In this document: positions 24,784 to 33,126 of the stretch, one piece after another
Layout of the letters: each line of letters begins with the position of its first letter
Numbering within the stretch: position 1 is the first letter of the stretch
NCBI GenBank assembly: GCA_001593935.1
Contig: LUCE01000026.1
Location: 1 to 34,040, forward strand
Direction of reading: 5' to 3'
DNA length: 34,040 bases
DNA from: Candidatus Bathyarchaeota archaeon B26-2
GTDB lineage: Archaea > Thermoproteota > Bathyarchaeia > Bathyarchaeales > B26-1
Notes under the pieces: generated by a model
The model's database searches: none
Told to the model about the DNA's origin: nothing
Seen by the model: the letters and a program-made list of their open reading frames with translations, nothing else
Made by a program: the position numbers and the translations under genes

Positions 24784-25986
24784 ATGATGTCCCTTCTAGA
24801 TGAGAGTCTCCCGGAGACAGCGGACGATAAAATTCTGCTCGGAACGTCCGGTTGGGGATACGAAGAATGGGTTGGCCCCTTCTACACTACACGCGAGAAG
24901 AAGTTCAGCAATTACGTTAGAGTCTTTAAGACTACGGAGATAAACTCAACGTTCTATCGTTACCCAACGCCTGGAATGATCCGGGGGCTTGTGAGGGCGG
25001 CGCCCAAAGGATTCATCTTCTCAGCGAAGATGCCGAAGATCATAACTCACAAGAAGCGACTGAACCTCTCTTTGGGGGTCAGAGACGACTTGGAGCGGTT
25101 CCTAAAACTTATGAAGCCGATGAAGGACGCCGGTAAACTCGGGCCCATACTCATTCAGCTGCCTCCAAGGTTTGAGTATAATGAGGTGGAGCGGCTCAGC
25201 AAGTTTCTCGAGATTCTTCCATCCGAGTTTGACTTCGCCGTAGAGTTTAGAAGTCTATCTTGGCTTCGCTCCGAGACTTGGAGCCTCCTGAAAAGGTATA
25301 ATGTCGCCTACACGATTGTTGATGAGCCTCTTATACCTCCTGAGATGGTCTTCACGGCGGACTTCACGTACTTGAGATGGCATGGTAGAGGTGAACGCCC
25401 TTGGTTCAACTACCGATACAGCGAGGACGAACTTAAGGAATGGGTTCCTAAGGTCAAGAGCGCCGCCGAGAAGACGGAGGTCGTCTACGGATACTTTAAT
25501 AACCACTTCCACGCGTATGCCCCGGAGAACTGCCTCCGCCTACTCGAGATGCTTGGGAAGGCGACGCGTCTTCAGACCAAGGTTAGGGAGCGGATAGACT
25601 CCTACATAAGAGGTAAACGTGAAGGAATCGTGATTGCACCTTCCACAAAGGAGGAGGCCTTAAGGCTGAATTTGTCGCAGCTACTCCGAGGGCTCACCGA
25701 CAGAGGTAGAATAAATCGAGCGGAGACCATACGCGAGTCCGACGTCTCTATAAGGCAGAGACCTCGAGGCAAAGTTGTTGCGAAGATCAGGGATTACATT
25801 GTGGAGATAGACCCCCACGAAAGAACGATACGCCACGATTGTGAAGACTGGATAAAGCTCTTACCCGAGAAGAAGATCTGCAAACATGTGGTTCGAGTCT
25901 TCTTGTCTTTACCCCTCGAGTCCTCCAAGGAAATTCTGGCCGACATACTAACGAACAAGGAGGAATGGCGATTCGAGGCTGCCTAA
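24784..25986 (+). CDS. DUF72 TIM-barrel protein with C-terminal SWIM-like domain
   Basis: 400 residues. The first ~260 are a DUF72 (YecE-type) barrel: LLGTSGWGYEEWVGPFY, FKTTEINSTFYRYPT, FIFSAKMPKIITH, ILIQLPPRFEYN, FAVEFRSLSW, YLRWHGRG, and VYGYFNNHFHAYAPENCLRLLEMLG. DUF72 proteins normally end there. The remaining ~140 residues contain RDYIVEIDPHERTIRHDCEDWIKL followed by KKICKHVVRVFLSL, resembling a SWIM zinc finger (CxC...CxH) with the first Cys replaced by His (HDC...CKH). No biochemical role is established for DUF72. ATG 24784 has GGGAGGT six bases upstream, preferred over ATG 24769. A TATA-like CTTTTAAGG about 38 bases upstream suggests its own promoter. Confidence 0.82.
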   Translation: MMSLLDESLPETADDKILLGTSGWGYEEWVGPFYTTREKKFSNYVRVFKTTEINSTFYRYPTPGMIRGLVRAAPKGFIFSAKMPKIITHKKRLNLSLGVRDDLERFLKLMKPMKDAGKLGPILIQLPPRFEYNEVERLSKFLEILPSEFDFAVEFRSLSWLRSETWSLLKRYNVAYTIVDEPLIPPEMVFTADFTYLRWHGRGERPWFNYRYSEDELKEWVPKVKSAAEKTEVVYGYFNNHFHAYAPENCLRLLEMLGKATRLQTKVRERIDSYIRGKREGIVIAPSTKEEALRLNLSQLLRGLTDRGRINRAETIRESDVSIRQRPRGKVVAKIRDYIVEIDPHERTIRHDCEDWIKLLPEKKICKHVVRVFLSLPLESSKEILADILTNKEEWRFEAA

Positions 25987-26214
25987 AAGAATGCCTAGAA
26001 TTCTAAAGGATACAAGCTCAAGGATATCCGTGCATAACATCACGCATGAAGGTTTATTCGGGTTCTCTCAAAGAGATGAACATCTAGAAAAGTAACGAAA
26101 ATTTACTGCTATAGAGGATTTGCAGATCTTTGCATATTACTCTCCAATCTGCCTTAGATGTGTAGATAGATTCTAGTTGGATGCTGCGGATTTAGAGGTA
26201 TTAGCATCCCTTTT

Positions 26215-27747
26215 ATGGTGTTCCAAATTTTAAGGGTTATAAGATCGGTAGCGCATAGTTTCTTTGTGGGGTTGATTGGGTTGTCTGCTTTGAGGGTTGG
26301 CGTTTCTTCTGGGGTGATTACGCCTCCAGTCGGGGTTCCGATGGCTGGTTTCGGTGCAAGAACAGAAGTCTCTCAGGGAGTTCACGACGACCTCCACGCC
26401 AAGATTCTCCTTATGGAGAGCGGTGGAAGGAGGGCTGCTTTAGTCACTTTAGACCTAGTCGGTTTAGGCAGAGACGAGATGAACCGCCTAAGAGAGGCTG
26501 TGGGGAAGCACGCGGGAACACAGCCAACCAACGTTATGATAGGATGTAGCCACACACACTCCGGCCCATCCGTAAAGCCTAACCCCATGGGCAGCTTACC
26601 ACTCAAAGAGCAGCAGAGGCTCATAGACGATTGGCTGAGAGGCCTGCGATCTAAGCTTAGCGAGATCGCTGATGAGGCTTCTGAGAACCTGACGGAGGCT
26701 AAGGTTAAGTTTGGTAAGGGCCTGGTGACCGGGTTAAGTTACAATAGGCGGAAGCCTGTACCTGAAGGCGCCTGCATGCTGATAATGGAGACTGGCAGAA
26801 TGAAGGGGGCTGTACGCGAACAGTACAAAGCGTGGGGGATGCCACCCGAACTGATAGAGGAACGCGCCGTTCCGGGAATACCTACGGGCCCAATAGACCC
26901 GGAGCTCATAGTTCTCCGCTTTGAGGCCTTGGACGGAAAACCCATCGCCATAGTCGTAAACTTCTCATGCCACCCTGTTACCTTAGGGCCCTCCAACCTC
27001 CTGATCTCGGCCGATTACCCGGGATACTTAAGGCGTCTAGTAGAGGAGAGTGAAGGTGCAACCCTGCTCTTCACTCAGGGAGCCTCAGGGAACGTGAGAC
27101 CATACTATTCAGAACGCTCATTCCAGGAGGCTGAAAGGATAGGGACAGCCTTAGCATCCATAACTTTGAAGACGATGAGAGACTTGACACCCCTCCCACC
27201 TGACATCGAGGTTCAAGTTGCCAACTCCGTCTTCGAGCTGCCCCTAAGAGAGGTTCCTCCCCCAGAAGAGGCTGAAAGACTGATCAACAAAAGGGAAGAA
27301 GAACTGAAAAAGGCAATCGAAGCGCGAGACTTTCGGGAGGTCAGAAGGCTGAAAGAAGAACTACTCATGTTAAGGAGAATCTCTGGACAACCGACCGACC
27401 TCCCAGTCCAATGGCTCGGAGTCACTTCCAAAAAAACCGTTAAACAGGTCTCGCAATCCATATACGAAAAGGATAGGGTATGCGAACTCCAAGTGTTGGC
27501 TTTGGGAGACGTGATCTTCGCGGCTGTTCCAGGAGAGCTCTTCACCGAACTGGGCCTAGAGATCAAGAGAAGGTCGTGGTCCAAGAGGGTGATGGTTGTT
27601 ACCCTAGCCAACGGCTCGGTCGGGTATATTCCGACCAAGGAAGCCTACGAAGAAGGGGGATACGAGACCAAATCACTTCTTAAGCCGGGTGTCGGAGAGC
27701 TGATCGTCGACCGGATGGTGATGCTCATCGATAAGTTGGAGGGCTGA
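26215..27747 (+). CDS. Neutral/alkaline ceramidase-like hydrolase
   Basis: Up to 510 residues. The N-terminal domain matches the neutral ceramidase family: LRVGVSSGVITPPVGVPMAGFG, HDDLHAKILLM (His57 likely a zinc ligand), IGCSHTHSGPS (about 110-119), VVNFSCHPVTLGP, and LFTQGASGNVRPY, whose Ser aligns with the family's nucleophile region. A charged helical segment (about 348-390, EEAERLINKREEELKKA) is followed by FAAVPGELFTELGLEIK and NGSVGYIPTKEAYEEGGYE, both usual in the family. Ceramide is not a known archaeal lipid, so another amide is the likelier substrate. The true start may be a TTG at 26281 or 26296, since homologues begin near LRVGV; the preceding residues are hydrophobic but weak as a signal peptide. 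The 228-base gap before it is AT-rich and shows nothing else. Confidence 0.8.
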   Translation: MVFQILRVIRSVAHSFFVGLIGLSALRVGVSSGVITPPVGVPMAGFGARTEVSQGVHDDLHAKILLMESGGRRAALVTLDLVGLGRDEMNRLREAVGKHAGTQPTNVMIGCSHTHSGPSVKPNPMGSLPLKEQQRLIDDWLRGLRSKLSEIADEASENLTEAKVKFGKGLVTGLSYNRRKPVPEGACMLIMETGRMKGAVREQYKAWGMPPELIEERAVPGIPTGPIDPELIVLRFEALDGKPIAIVVNFSCHPVTLGPSNLLISADYPGYLRRLVEESEGATLLFTQGASGNVRPYYSERSFQEAERIGTALASITLKTMRDLTPLPPDIEVQVANSVFELPLREVPPPEEAERLINKREEELKKAIEARDFREVRRLKEELLMLRRISGQPTDLPVQWLGVTSKKTVKQVSQSIYEKDRVCELQVLALGDVIFAAVPGELFTELGLEIKRRSWSKRVMVVTLANGSVGYIPTKEAYEEGGYETKSLLKPGVGELIVDRMVMLIDKLEG

Positions 27748-27772
27748 TCAGCGGCTTCCAGGGGGACAAGCC

Positions 27773-28681
27773 CTAAAGCTTGTATCGCTTCATAACGCGC
27801 AACACGTTCTTGTAGGTGATCTTGTCGAACACCTCTTGGGTTATATGCCCCTCATCTAATAGGCGACGCAGGTATCCTAGCTGCGGCATCCTCCCCCGCT
27901 CATCCCCGAAACAGACATCCGTACCGAAGATAATTCGGTCTTGAAACTCGTTCAGAAAACGGATGGCGAAGGCTTCGTCGCGGGTCAGGGCGTTGTATCC
28001 GCTCATAGCTGAGATGTCGGCGTAGAGATTAGGGTAGGTGCGCAGTAAACGGGGTACACTCCCCTCCTGTCTGATCGGCCCCTTTGGATAACCTGATTTC
28101 TCCTCGACTGTTAATCCTCCACCTATATCTGCCCAGAATCCCGGTCCGTGACCGATTATTATCGTCTCCGGCACCTGCTGCAGCAGCCGCTCCAAGTGAG
28201 GCGAACCGACATCGTCGATGAATCCGTAGTGGCCCTCTCCGGGTCCCGTGCTCTCGATGGTTATAGGCAGGTCCCACTGGCCGCATTGCCGGAAAAGATT
28301 AACCGCTCTCGGATCGTCGAAGTACATGTTGGCGCTGACCTCCCCCATACCTACACAACCCATCTCCACAAATCGTTCCAGAAGCCAAGAGAAATCTGTG
28401 TGCGACGTGTTTCCTCCCCAACGTGGATCAGCGTTGCCGAAAGGGATGAGGCGGTCAGGATAACGCAGTGTAGCCCTAATCTGGCTAATGATGTCGGGTT
28501 CGGGTGCGAAGAGGCCCGGGAACGTGACAGCCTCCGGACACGCGGGCCATGGCAACACAACGGCCTTGTCGATCCCTTCTTCATCCAAGCGAGCGATCAA
28601 TTTCTCCACAGTTACGGGCGTCCGGTCTAGATTGCTTGGCGAACGTAGATCGCCGATATGTGCATGCGCATCGATGATCAT
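27773..28681 (-). CDS. Amidohydrolase-2 family metal-dependent hydrolase
   Basis: 302 residues, TIM-barrel amidohydrolase (PF04909 type). The metal-binding HxH is intact in MIIDAHAHIGD (His6, His8). Other expected pieces are GMGEVSANMYF, ETIIIGHGPGFW (His) and IIFGTDVCFGDERG (catalytic Asp), with a C-terminal ITYKNVLRVMKRY helix. Related enzymes decarboxylate or hydrolyse ring acids and lactones, including sugar lactones. The ATG at 28681 follows GAGGAG at about 11 bases; a TATA-like AAATATCTTA about 50 bases upstream suggests separate transcription. It is convergent with the ceramidase-like gene (25 bases between stops). Confidence 0.85.
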   Translation of the reverse strand: MIIDAHAHIGDLRSPSNLDRTPVTVEKLIARLDEEGIDKAVVLPWPACPEAVTFPGLFAPEPDIISQIRATLRYPDRLIPFGNADPRWGGNTSHTDFSWLLERFVEMGCVGMGEVSANMYFDDPRAVNLFRQCGQWDLPITIESTGPGEGHYGFIDDVGSPHLERLLQQVPETIIIGHGPGFWADIGGGLTVEEKSGYPKGPIRQEGSVPRLLRTYPNLYADISAMSGYNALTRDEAFAIRFLNEFQDRIIFGTDVCFGDERGRMPQLGYLRRLLDEGHITQEVFDKITYKNVLRVMKRYKL

Positions 28682-29050
28682 TTAGTCTCAGCTCCTCAAG
28701 CTTTGTAGGCTAATTGGTCTGTTAAGATATTTCTCTTTTTTGCGCAATCTGGATAGACAAGATATACGCCCGCGCTTCATACAAACGTTGTAGGGTCTCT
28801 CAAATTGATTAGGGGTAGGTGCGTACTCTGTTATCGGCCTTCGACGGTCATTCTGTTGATCCGTGAGGTGTAGCCCCTCATTCTCCTCTGTCGCCTCAGT
28901 CTAGGAAGCACCGTCCATCTGAAGAACCAAGATATCTCCCATTTTATGTGGAAGATTATCTCCTTGATCAGGGCTCTTAACCCCCCTTGATCCCTCCAAA
29001 AAAATTGTTGGACAACATTTAATCTTTCGGAAAGTTAATTATAGAAGAAC
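28682..29050. other. Gene-free stretch with an orphan open frame
   Basis: This 370-base gap carries the promoter of the 302-residue amidohydrolase at about 28724-28734 (minus strand). Between about 29040 and 28831 the minus strand holds an open frame with protein-like text (IKEIIFHIKWEISWFFRW followed by a basic tail) but no ATG, GTG or TTG that could start it. It may be a gene relic or chance. A T7 run (A7 on plus, 28998-29004) lies upstream of it on the minus strand and could end the transcript of the gene ending at 29051. Confidence 0.4.
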
Positions 29051-29839
29051 TTAAGGGAGGTTAGTAAGCATCTTTACGGCGTTCCCGCCCAGTATCAACT
29101 CTTTGTCCATCTCACTTATCTTCGACTTCTCTACGTTAAGTTTCGCTGCCTCCGGGATGAGGAGGGGCATCCTCGTTCCGAAGATCAGCCTTGAACCGCC
29201 GATCTTTTCAACTAGGCCTCGGAGACCGTCAAAGGGACCTCCGATCCCTGAAGTTTCTATATAGTAGTTCTCACATGTTGGGGGGAGAGCCTTCAGTAGG
29301 CTCTCTACACGGCTCCAGAAATGTTTTCCCCCGCCTAAAACTATCTTGACGTCTGGATACTGTTCGATCATGGCGGTGGCTTCCGTTATCGGAGTCTCCT
29401 CGACGAAGCAGTATGGAGGGTGGTGCCTCATATCTTGGACGCTTAACTCAACGAATATCGGTAGGTTGTATCTCTTGACCTCTTTGACGAGTTCATCCAT
29501 CTCAGCTCCAGTCAGGCTGAACTTGTGGTAGTCGGGATGCAGCTTGACACCTTTCACTCTGTAAATCTCAACGCATTTCTTTAGGTGCTCCTTCCACCCG
29601 GGGAAGTCTAGGTTGATGACCGCGAACGGTATGAACTTATCTGGATGCGACAGGCATGCATCGGCCACCTCTTCGTTTCCAACCTCGTAATCTATGAGGA
29701 AGATGCTATCAAAGGAAGTGACAACGGCCTTATCTATTCCAGCCCTATCCATGAGGGCTATTAAACCATCGGTTCCCTGATACTTGAGACGTCTAAATGG
29801 CCAACGGCCGAGGTAAGCGTTAAAATCGATGATCAACAT
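29051..29839 (-). CDS. Amidohydrolase-2 family protein lacking the HxH metal site
   Basis: 262 residues, clearly the same fold as the next gene, but the start reads MLIIDFNAYLGRWPFRRL: Asn and Tyr replace the two metal-binding His of HxH. The position that is the catalytic Asp in relatives (YGSDAP in the neighbour) reads FGTRMP here. GVKLHPDYHKF and ILGGGKHFW keep His residues. It may be an inactive partner, or may bind metal differently; proteins with a similar N-terminus are annotated as amidohydrolases in other genomes, so it is not simply a mutant. GGTGAGGG directly precedes the ATG. It follows its intact paralogue by 3 bases, suggesting cotranscription and perhaps a shared complex. Confidence 0.83.
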   Translation of the reverse strand: MLIIDFNAYLGRWPFRRLKYQGTDGLIALMDRAGIDKAVVTSFDSIFLIDYEVGNEEVADACLSHPDKFIPFAVINLDFPGWKEHLKKCVEIYRVKGVKLHPDYHKFSLTGAEMDELVKEVKRYNLPIFVELSVQDMRHHPPYCFVEETPITEATAMIEQYPDVKIVLGGGKHFWSRVESLLKALPPTCENYYIETSGIGGPFDGLRGLVEKIGGSRLIFGTRMPLLIPEAAKLNVEKSKISEMDKELILGGNAVKMLTNLP

Positions 29840-29842
29840 CCC

Positions 29843-30607
29843 TCACCCCAACCTCAGAATCTTCGCGGCGTTCTCGCCTAGAATGAGCCTCTTATCCGCC
29901 TCACTTATGTCGGCGTAAATTACCTTAGCAACCTGAGCGGCGAAGCTTCGACCCGGAGCGTCGGAACCATATATGACCCTTTCAGCCCCCAGCCTCTCTA
30001 CGGCCATCTCGACGATTCCCATCTCAGGGTCGAAGCCTGAAGTATCAAGGTAGACGTTTCTGTAAGGTTCCACGGCCTTCACGGCTTTTTCCCAGCACCC
30101 ACCCATATGAGCGAAGATGAATACTGTTCTCGGGCATCTCTCGGCAACCTTTCTCATAAGGTCTACCGGAAAACGGGCTCGTCCAAGATGCTTCTCCGCT
30201 CCTGGGGGGAGACCCCTCTGTTCATGCCAGCTGTGGATGAGAACCGGCACCTCAAGGTCTGCCGCCTCGTCGAAGAGGCTGGAGAGCTCAAGTAGCCTAG
30301 AGAGTCTCCAATCTCCCTCTTCGTGGACTTTGAGCCCTACCATGCCGTGATTCACGATCCATCTACGTAACTCTTTAGATGGGTTCTTCGATAGGGGTGA
30401 TAGGTAGCAGAATCCTAGGATCCTCTCTGGGAAGGCTTCCATCAACCTCAAAACGTCCTCGTTCGCCTCCGGATACCGTATCGAAGAGACGCAGAGCCGG
30501 TCTATACCGAGCTCAAGTGCGAACTCTACGATCGGCTTGAACCTCTTAACATCCCGGAATGGCGACGACCGGTGGGTAGCTGCATGGACATGAAAGTCTA
30601 TGATCAT
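29843..30607 (-). CDS. Amidohydrolase-2 family metal-dependent hydrolase
   Basis: 254 residues from ATG 30607 (an upstream GTG at 30616 overlaps the lyase stop). The metal site is complete: MIIDFHVHAATH (HxH), PVLIHSWHEQRG, VFIFAHMGGCWEKA, and VIYGSDAPGRSF with the catalytic Asp. The substrate is unknown. It starts five bases after the polysaccharide lyase gene and ends three bases before the HxH-less paralogue, forming a three-gene operon. This context suggests it acts on a breakdown product of the lyase, such as a lactone or unsaturated sugar acid (inference). Confidence 0.86.
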   Translation of the reverse strand: MIIDFHVHAATHRSSPFRDVKRFKPIVEFALELGIDRLCVSSIRYPEANEDVLRLMEAFPERILGFCYLSPLSKNPSKELRRWIVNHGMVGLKVHEEGDWRLSRLLELSSLFDEAADLEVPVLIHSWHEQRGLPPGAEKHLGRARFPVDLMRKVAERCPRTVFIFAHMGGCWEKAVKAVEPYRNVYLDTSGFDPEMGIVEMAVERLGAERVIYGSDAPGRSFAAQVAKVIYADISEADKRLILGENAAKILRLG

Positions 30608-30612
30608 CAGTG

Positions 30613-32901
30613 TCACATCTCTACTATTAGATTGTGTTGACCCTCTTTAAGCCAGACTGTTAGGAGGCCCATCTTACTGTTGTATGCAAAGCTTTGAGGT
30701 GGAAGGTTAGAACCGTTGAGGAGCACTCTCTTAGGCTTTGGGGATGATAGGAGCATCTTCACCTCTCTCTTGGCCGAGACCTCCGCCGTTAAGGAACCAT
30801 CGGACATCCGAACCTCAGCCGAGAGGGGGTTACTGGATAAGAGTAAAATCCTCCCATTTAACGTGAGGACAGTTCCTTTATAGAGGAAGTACTTTAACGG
30901 TCTCTTACCTTCCAAGGTGACAACACAGTTTTGAGGGTCGCCCTTAATTCCCTCTACGGAGAAGAGGCCTCCCACAAGATTAAAGACGACGATCTCCTGG
31001 AGTTCGCCTCTCTTAACCTTGACTCCTAGGGTGCCTCCCGTAGAGCTACCGACAACTTCCACAGTCGGTAAATTGAGAACTTTTTCCTTTCCGTCCAGTG
31101 GGTAAAGTAGGGACAGAAACCTTTGGCTTAAACCATTTTCAGAGGGCGAGACCCGTATAAAGGGCCCGTAAACCTCGAGTCCTTTGTGGCGGTCGCACAG
31201 CGTCCTAATCCTCTCTGGGAGGAGAATCTTGACTAAGAGTCTCGCTTGTGGCTTCTCGATCATAAGGTCTGGGGTGTCCACCGGTCCTCCTACGTCGAGT
31301 TCCTTTCCTCCTAGCGTTCTCCAGACGCCGTCGTTGTCAGTGTGGAGCAGCCACTCAAAATGATGAGGTGAACCTGAACCCTCAACCTCGTCCAAGATTA
31401 GGAAGTAATCCGGCTTTACGTAGACTATATGGCGTAGGAAGAGTCTGAGCTTCTCGCCGTCGTAACACTTGCTGGCATCTCCAACGACATAGTCGTAGCC
31501 GTGCGCCGTATAGAAATCCCTTATGTAACCAGCTCTATACTTCTGGCCCTCTCCGTCCACCAGAATCGTATTGTGGCCAACTGTGTGCCTAGAGAAGTAG
31601 CCATCCTCCTTGGACCTGAAGCTCCCGTAGCCTATGTCCGTTGCAAGCCACTCGCCCTTGTGGTTCAGGACGAAGTTGTTCTGGTCCCAGTGGTCGTGTC
31701 CGAGCGTTGAGCTGCTGCATTTGAAGGCCAAGAGGGTGTCTTCGTCTTCCCACCCGGACCTCAAGGCGGCCCACCCAATGTTCCAGAAGACCGCTGACGA
31801 CGGAAGGTCATGGGGAGGTCTAACAACTGGCTTTCTAGGGATGTAGAGGATGTTCCAGAAGGGCTCCTTTGGGTCGAGGACTAATTTACCGGTCTTCTTC
31901 AGGTACCAGCCGGCGTAACCGTTACCGAGATGTTTATTGATGATTCTCATCGTGTTTATGAATGTCGTTGGGTAGACGCCTCCTCTGCCGCAGTCTCCGA
32001 AGTTTACGCTCCCAGAGTTCTTCGGTCCCAAGAAGTATATGACCTTCTTTGGTAAGATGTCGCTGATATAGGGGTGTCTTAAGAGCCTATCGTCGCCCAT
32101 AACCCTCTTCAAGACGTCGGCGAAGACCATAAGGTTATCTACGCTTCCGGAGTCGTAGGACATGCCTTCAGTGTCTGGGGAGACCATCTGATAGTCGAGA
32201 TACCAAAGGAAGTAGTCTAAAGCTTGGTTGAGCCACCTCTCGAAGTCCGACTCTGGGACATCTCCCATCACGGCTAGGGCGCCGACCCCTAAGGCAGAGT
32301 GCTGATATAAGGGTAGGTTCCACGCTCTTAAGGAGGGGTTCTCATGTGTGAAGGCCCAGACGCAGTCTCTATAGAGAGGCTCCAACCCCAGCCTTACAAG
32401 CCCGTTGAGGACCTCGCTTCTCTCTTCATGGGACATCCGTTCATGGCAACCGTCGTAGACAACGCTTACACCGAACGTTAGGCTAGCGGTATCTAGGCAT
32501 GTTCTGCCCATACGTCCATAATGATAATCCGGATCAGACCAAGTATCCCATCGCGCCAGAGAGAGGGCGTAACTTATGGCCTTGTCTGCGTATCTCGGGT
32601 CAGATGTGCCTGCGTAAGCGAGAACCAGATGTTGCATTCGGCTTCTGATAGCGCGGGACATCCCCGTCCAGTATGGGTAGTGCCCGAAGGTCTTGTAGTC
32701 AAACCCCTCAGGCTCCTCTATCTTTTCAGGCTGCTTTGGGGGGAGAGGAAAGACCACCTCCTTACCGCCAAAGTAGGTGACCCTCAACTCCTTCTCTCTC
32801 AGAAGGCTCTCAGCACTGAAACCTAAACTCCGAACCCACCCAAGATCGTTCTCGAGGAAGAAGAGGCGAGGGCGCTCCTTAACCGGGTATCTCTTGGGCA
32901 T
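30613..32901 (-). CDS. Heparinase II/III-like polysaccharide lyase
   Basis: 762 residues. The N-terminal ~350 form an alpha/alpha-toroid (RMQHLVLAYAGTSDPRYADKA, WNLPLYQHSALGVGALAVMG). The centre is heparinase II/III-like: WAALRSGWEDEDTLLAFKCSS, GHDHWDQNNFVLNHKGEWLA, and FSRHTVGHNTILVDGEGQ. A beta-sandwich follows (YFLILDEVEGSGSPHHFEWLLHT). Such enzymes cleave uronic-acid polysaccharides by beta-elimination or act on oligomers. No signal peptide is seen, so it probably works on imported oligosaccharides. The ATG at 32901 has a distant GGAGG and a TATA box about 48 bases upstream. It is the first gene of an operon with the two amidohydrolases. Confidence 0.85.
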   Translation of the reverse strand: MPKRYPVKERPRLFFLENDLGWVRSLGFSAESLLREKELRVTYFGGKEVVFPLPPKQPEKIEEPEGFDYKTFGHYPYWTGMSRAIRSRMQHLVLAYAGTSDPRYADKAISYALSLARWDTWSDPDYHYGRMGRTCLDTASLTFGVSVVYDGCHERMSHEERSEVLNGLVRLGLEPLYRDCVWAFTHENPSLRAWNLPLYQHSALGVGALAVMGDVPESDFERWLNQALDYFLWYLDYQMVSPDTEGMSYDSGSVDNLMVFADVLKRVMGDDRLLRHPYISDILPKKVIYFLGPKNSGSVNFGDCGRGGVYPTTFINTMRIINKHLGNGYAGWYLKKTGKLVLDPKEPFWNILYIPRKPVVRPPHDLPSSAVFWNIGWAALRSGWEDEDTLLAFKCSSSTLGHDHWDQNNFVLNHKGEWLATDIGYGSFRSKEDGYFSRHTVGHNTILVDGEGQKYRAGYIRDFYTAHGYDYVVGDASKCYDGEKLRLFLRHIVYVKPDYFLILDEVEGSGSPHHFEWLLHTDNDGVWRTLGGKELDVGGPVDTPDLMIEKPQARLLVKILLPERIRTLCDRHKGLEVYGPFIRVSPSENGLSQRFLSLLYPLDGKEKVLNLPTVEVVGSSTGGTLGVKVKRGELQEIVVFNLVGGLFSVEGIKGDPQNCVVTLEGKRPLKYFLYKGTVLTLNGRILLLSSNPLSAEVRMSDGSLTAEVSAKREVKMLLSSPKPKRVLLNGSNLPPQSFAYNSKMGLLTVWLKEGQHNLIVEM

Positions 32902-32943
32902 TATTTTCTTGAACCCTCCGGTTCAGAGTCTTCTTAAGCGGTA

Positions 32944-32953
32944 CGCATATAAG
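32944..32953 (-). promoter_or_regulatory. Promoter of the lyase-amidohydrolase operon
   Basis: TCTTATATGCG on the minus strand is a TATA-like box centred about 48 bases before the lyase ATG, giving a leader of about 24 bases. Because it is nearly symmetric (GCATATAAG on plus) it might also serve a plus-strand transcript through 33000-33110, although no gene is seen there. Confidence 0.45.
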
Positions 32954-33032
32954 ACTTTCCGTTCAACTCAAAACCTCAAGGCGACGAAGCGACTAGAACA
33001 ACCATCAAAAATCAGGTAACGGGTTTATTCCG

Positions 33033-33057
33033 TGGTGCCGCGGGGGAGACTTGAACT
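33033..33057 (-). pseudogene. tRNA 3'-end relic (T-loop, acceptor, CCA)
   Basis: On the minus strand AGTTCAAGTCTCCC is followed by CCGCGGC-A-CCA. This has the canonical T-loop (G53-TTCAAGT-C61), a five-base T-stem 3' arm, a seven-base acceptor 3' arm, a discriminator A and an encoded CCA, all at the exact tRNA spacing. The 5' arm of the T-stem does not pair beyond two bases, and the expected acceptor partner GCCGCGG does not occur nearby, so this is only a fragment. tRNA 3' ends are common attachment sites of integrated elements. The acceptor sequence resembles archaeal tRNA-Asp, but its identity is uncertain. Confidence 0.5.
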
Positions 33058-33126
33058 TGAGGTATGCTGGCGATATCTCCCGCACTTCCCCCTTCTTTTT
33101 TGTCTCGGTTTTTGGAGGTGTTGTAA

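Noticed and set aside
28831-29040. Minus-strand open frame with protein-like text (IKEIIFHIKWEISWFF)
   Set aside because: No ATG, GTG or TTG can start it and no family is recognised. It is left as a possible relic, not annotated as a gene.
33033-33110. Plus-strand hairpin (GTGC...GGGAGA with TCTCCCGCAC) followed by a T-run, as a small RNA terminator
   Set aside because: The stem needs a five-base bulge, and no plus-strand transcript is evident. The tRNA relic on the other strand explains the GC-rich arm better.
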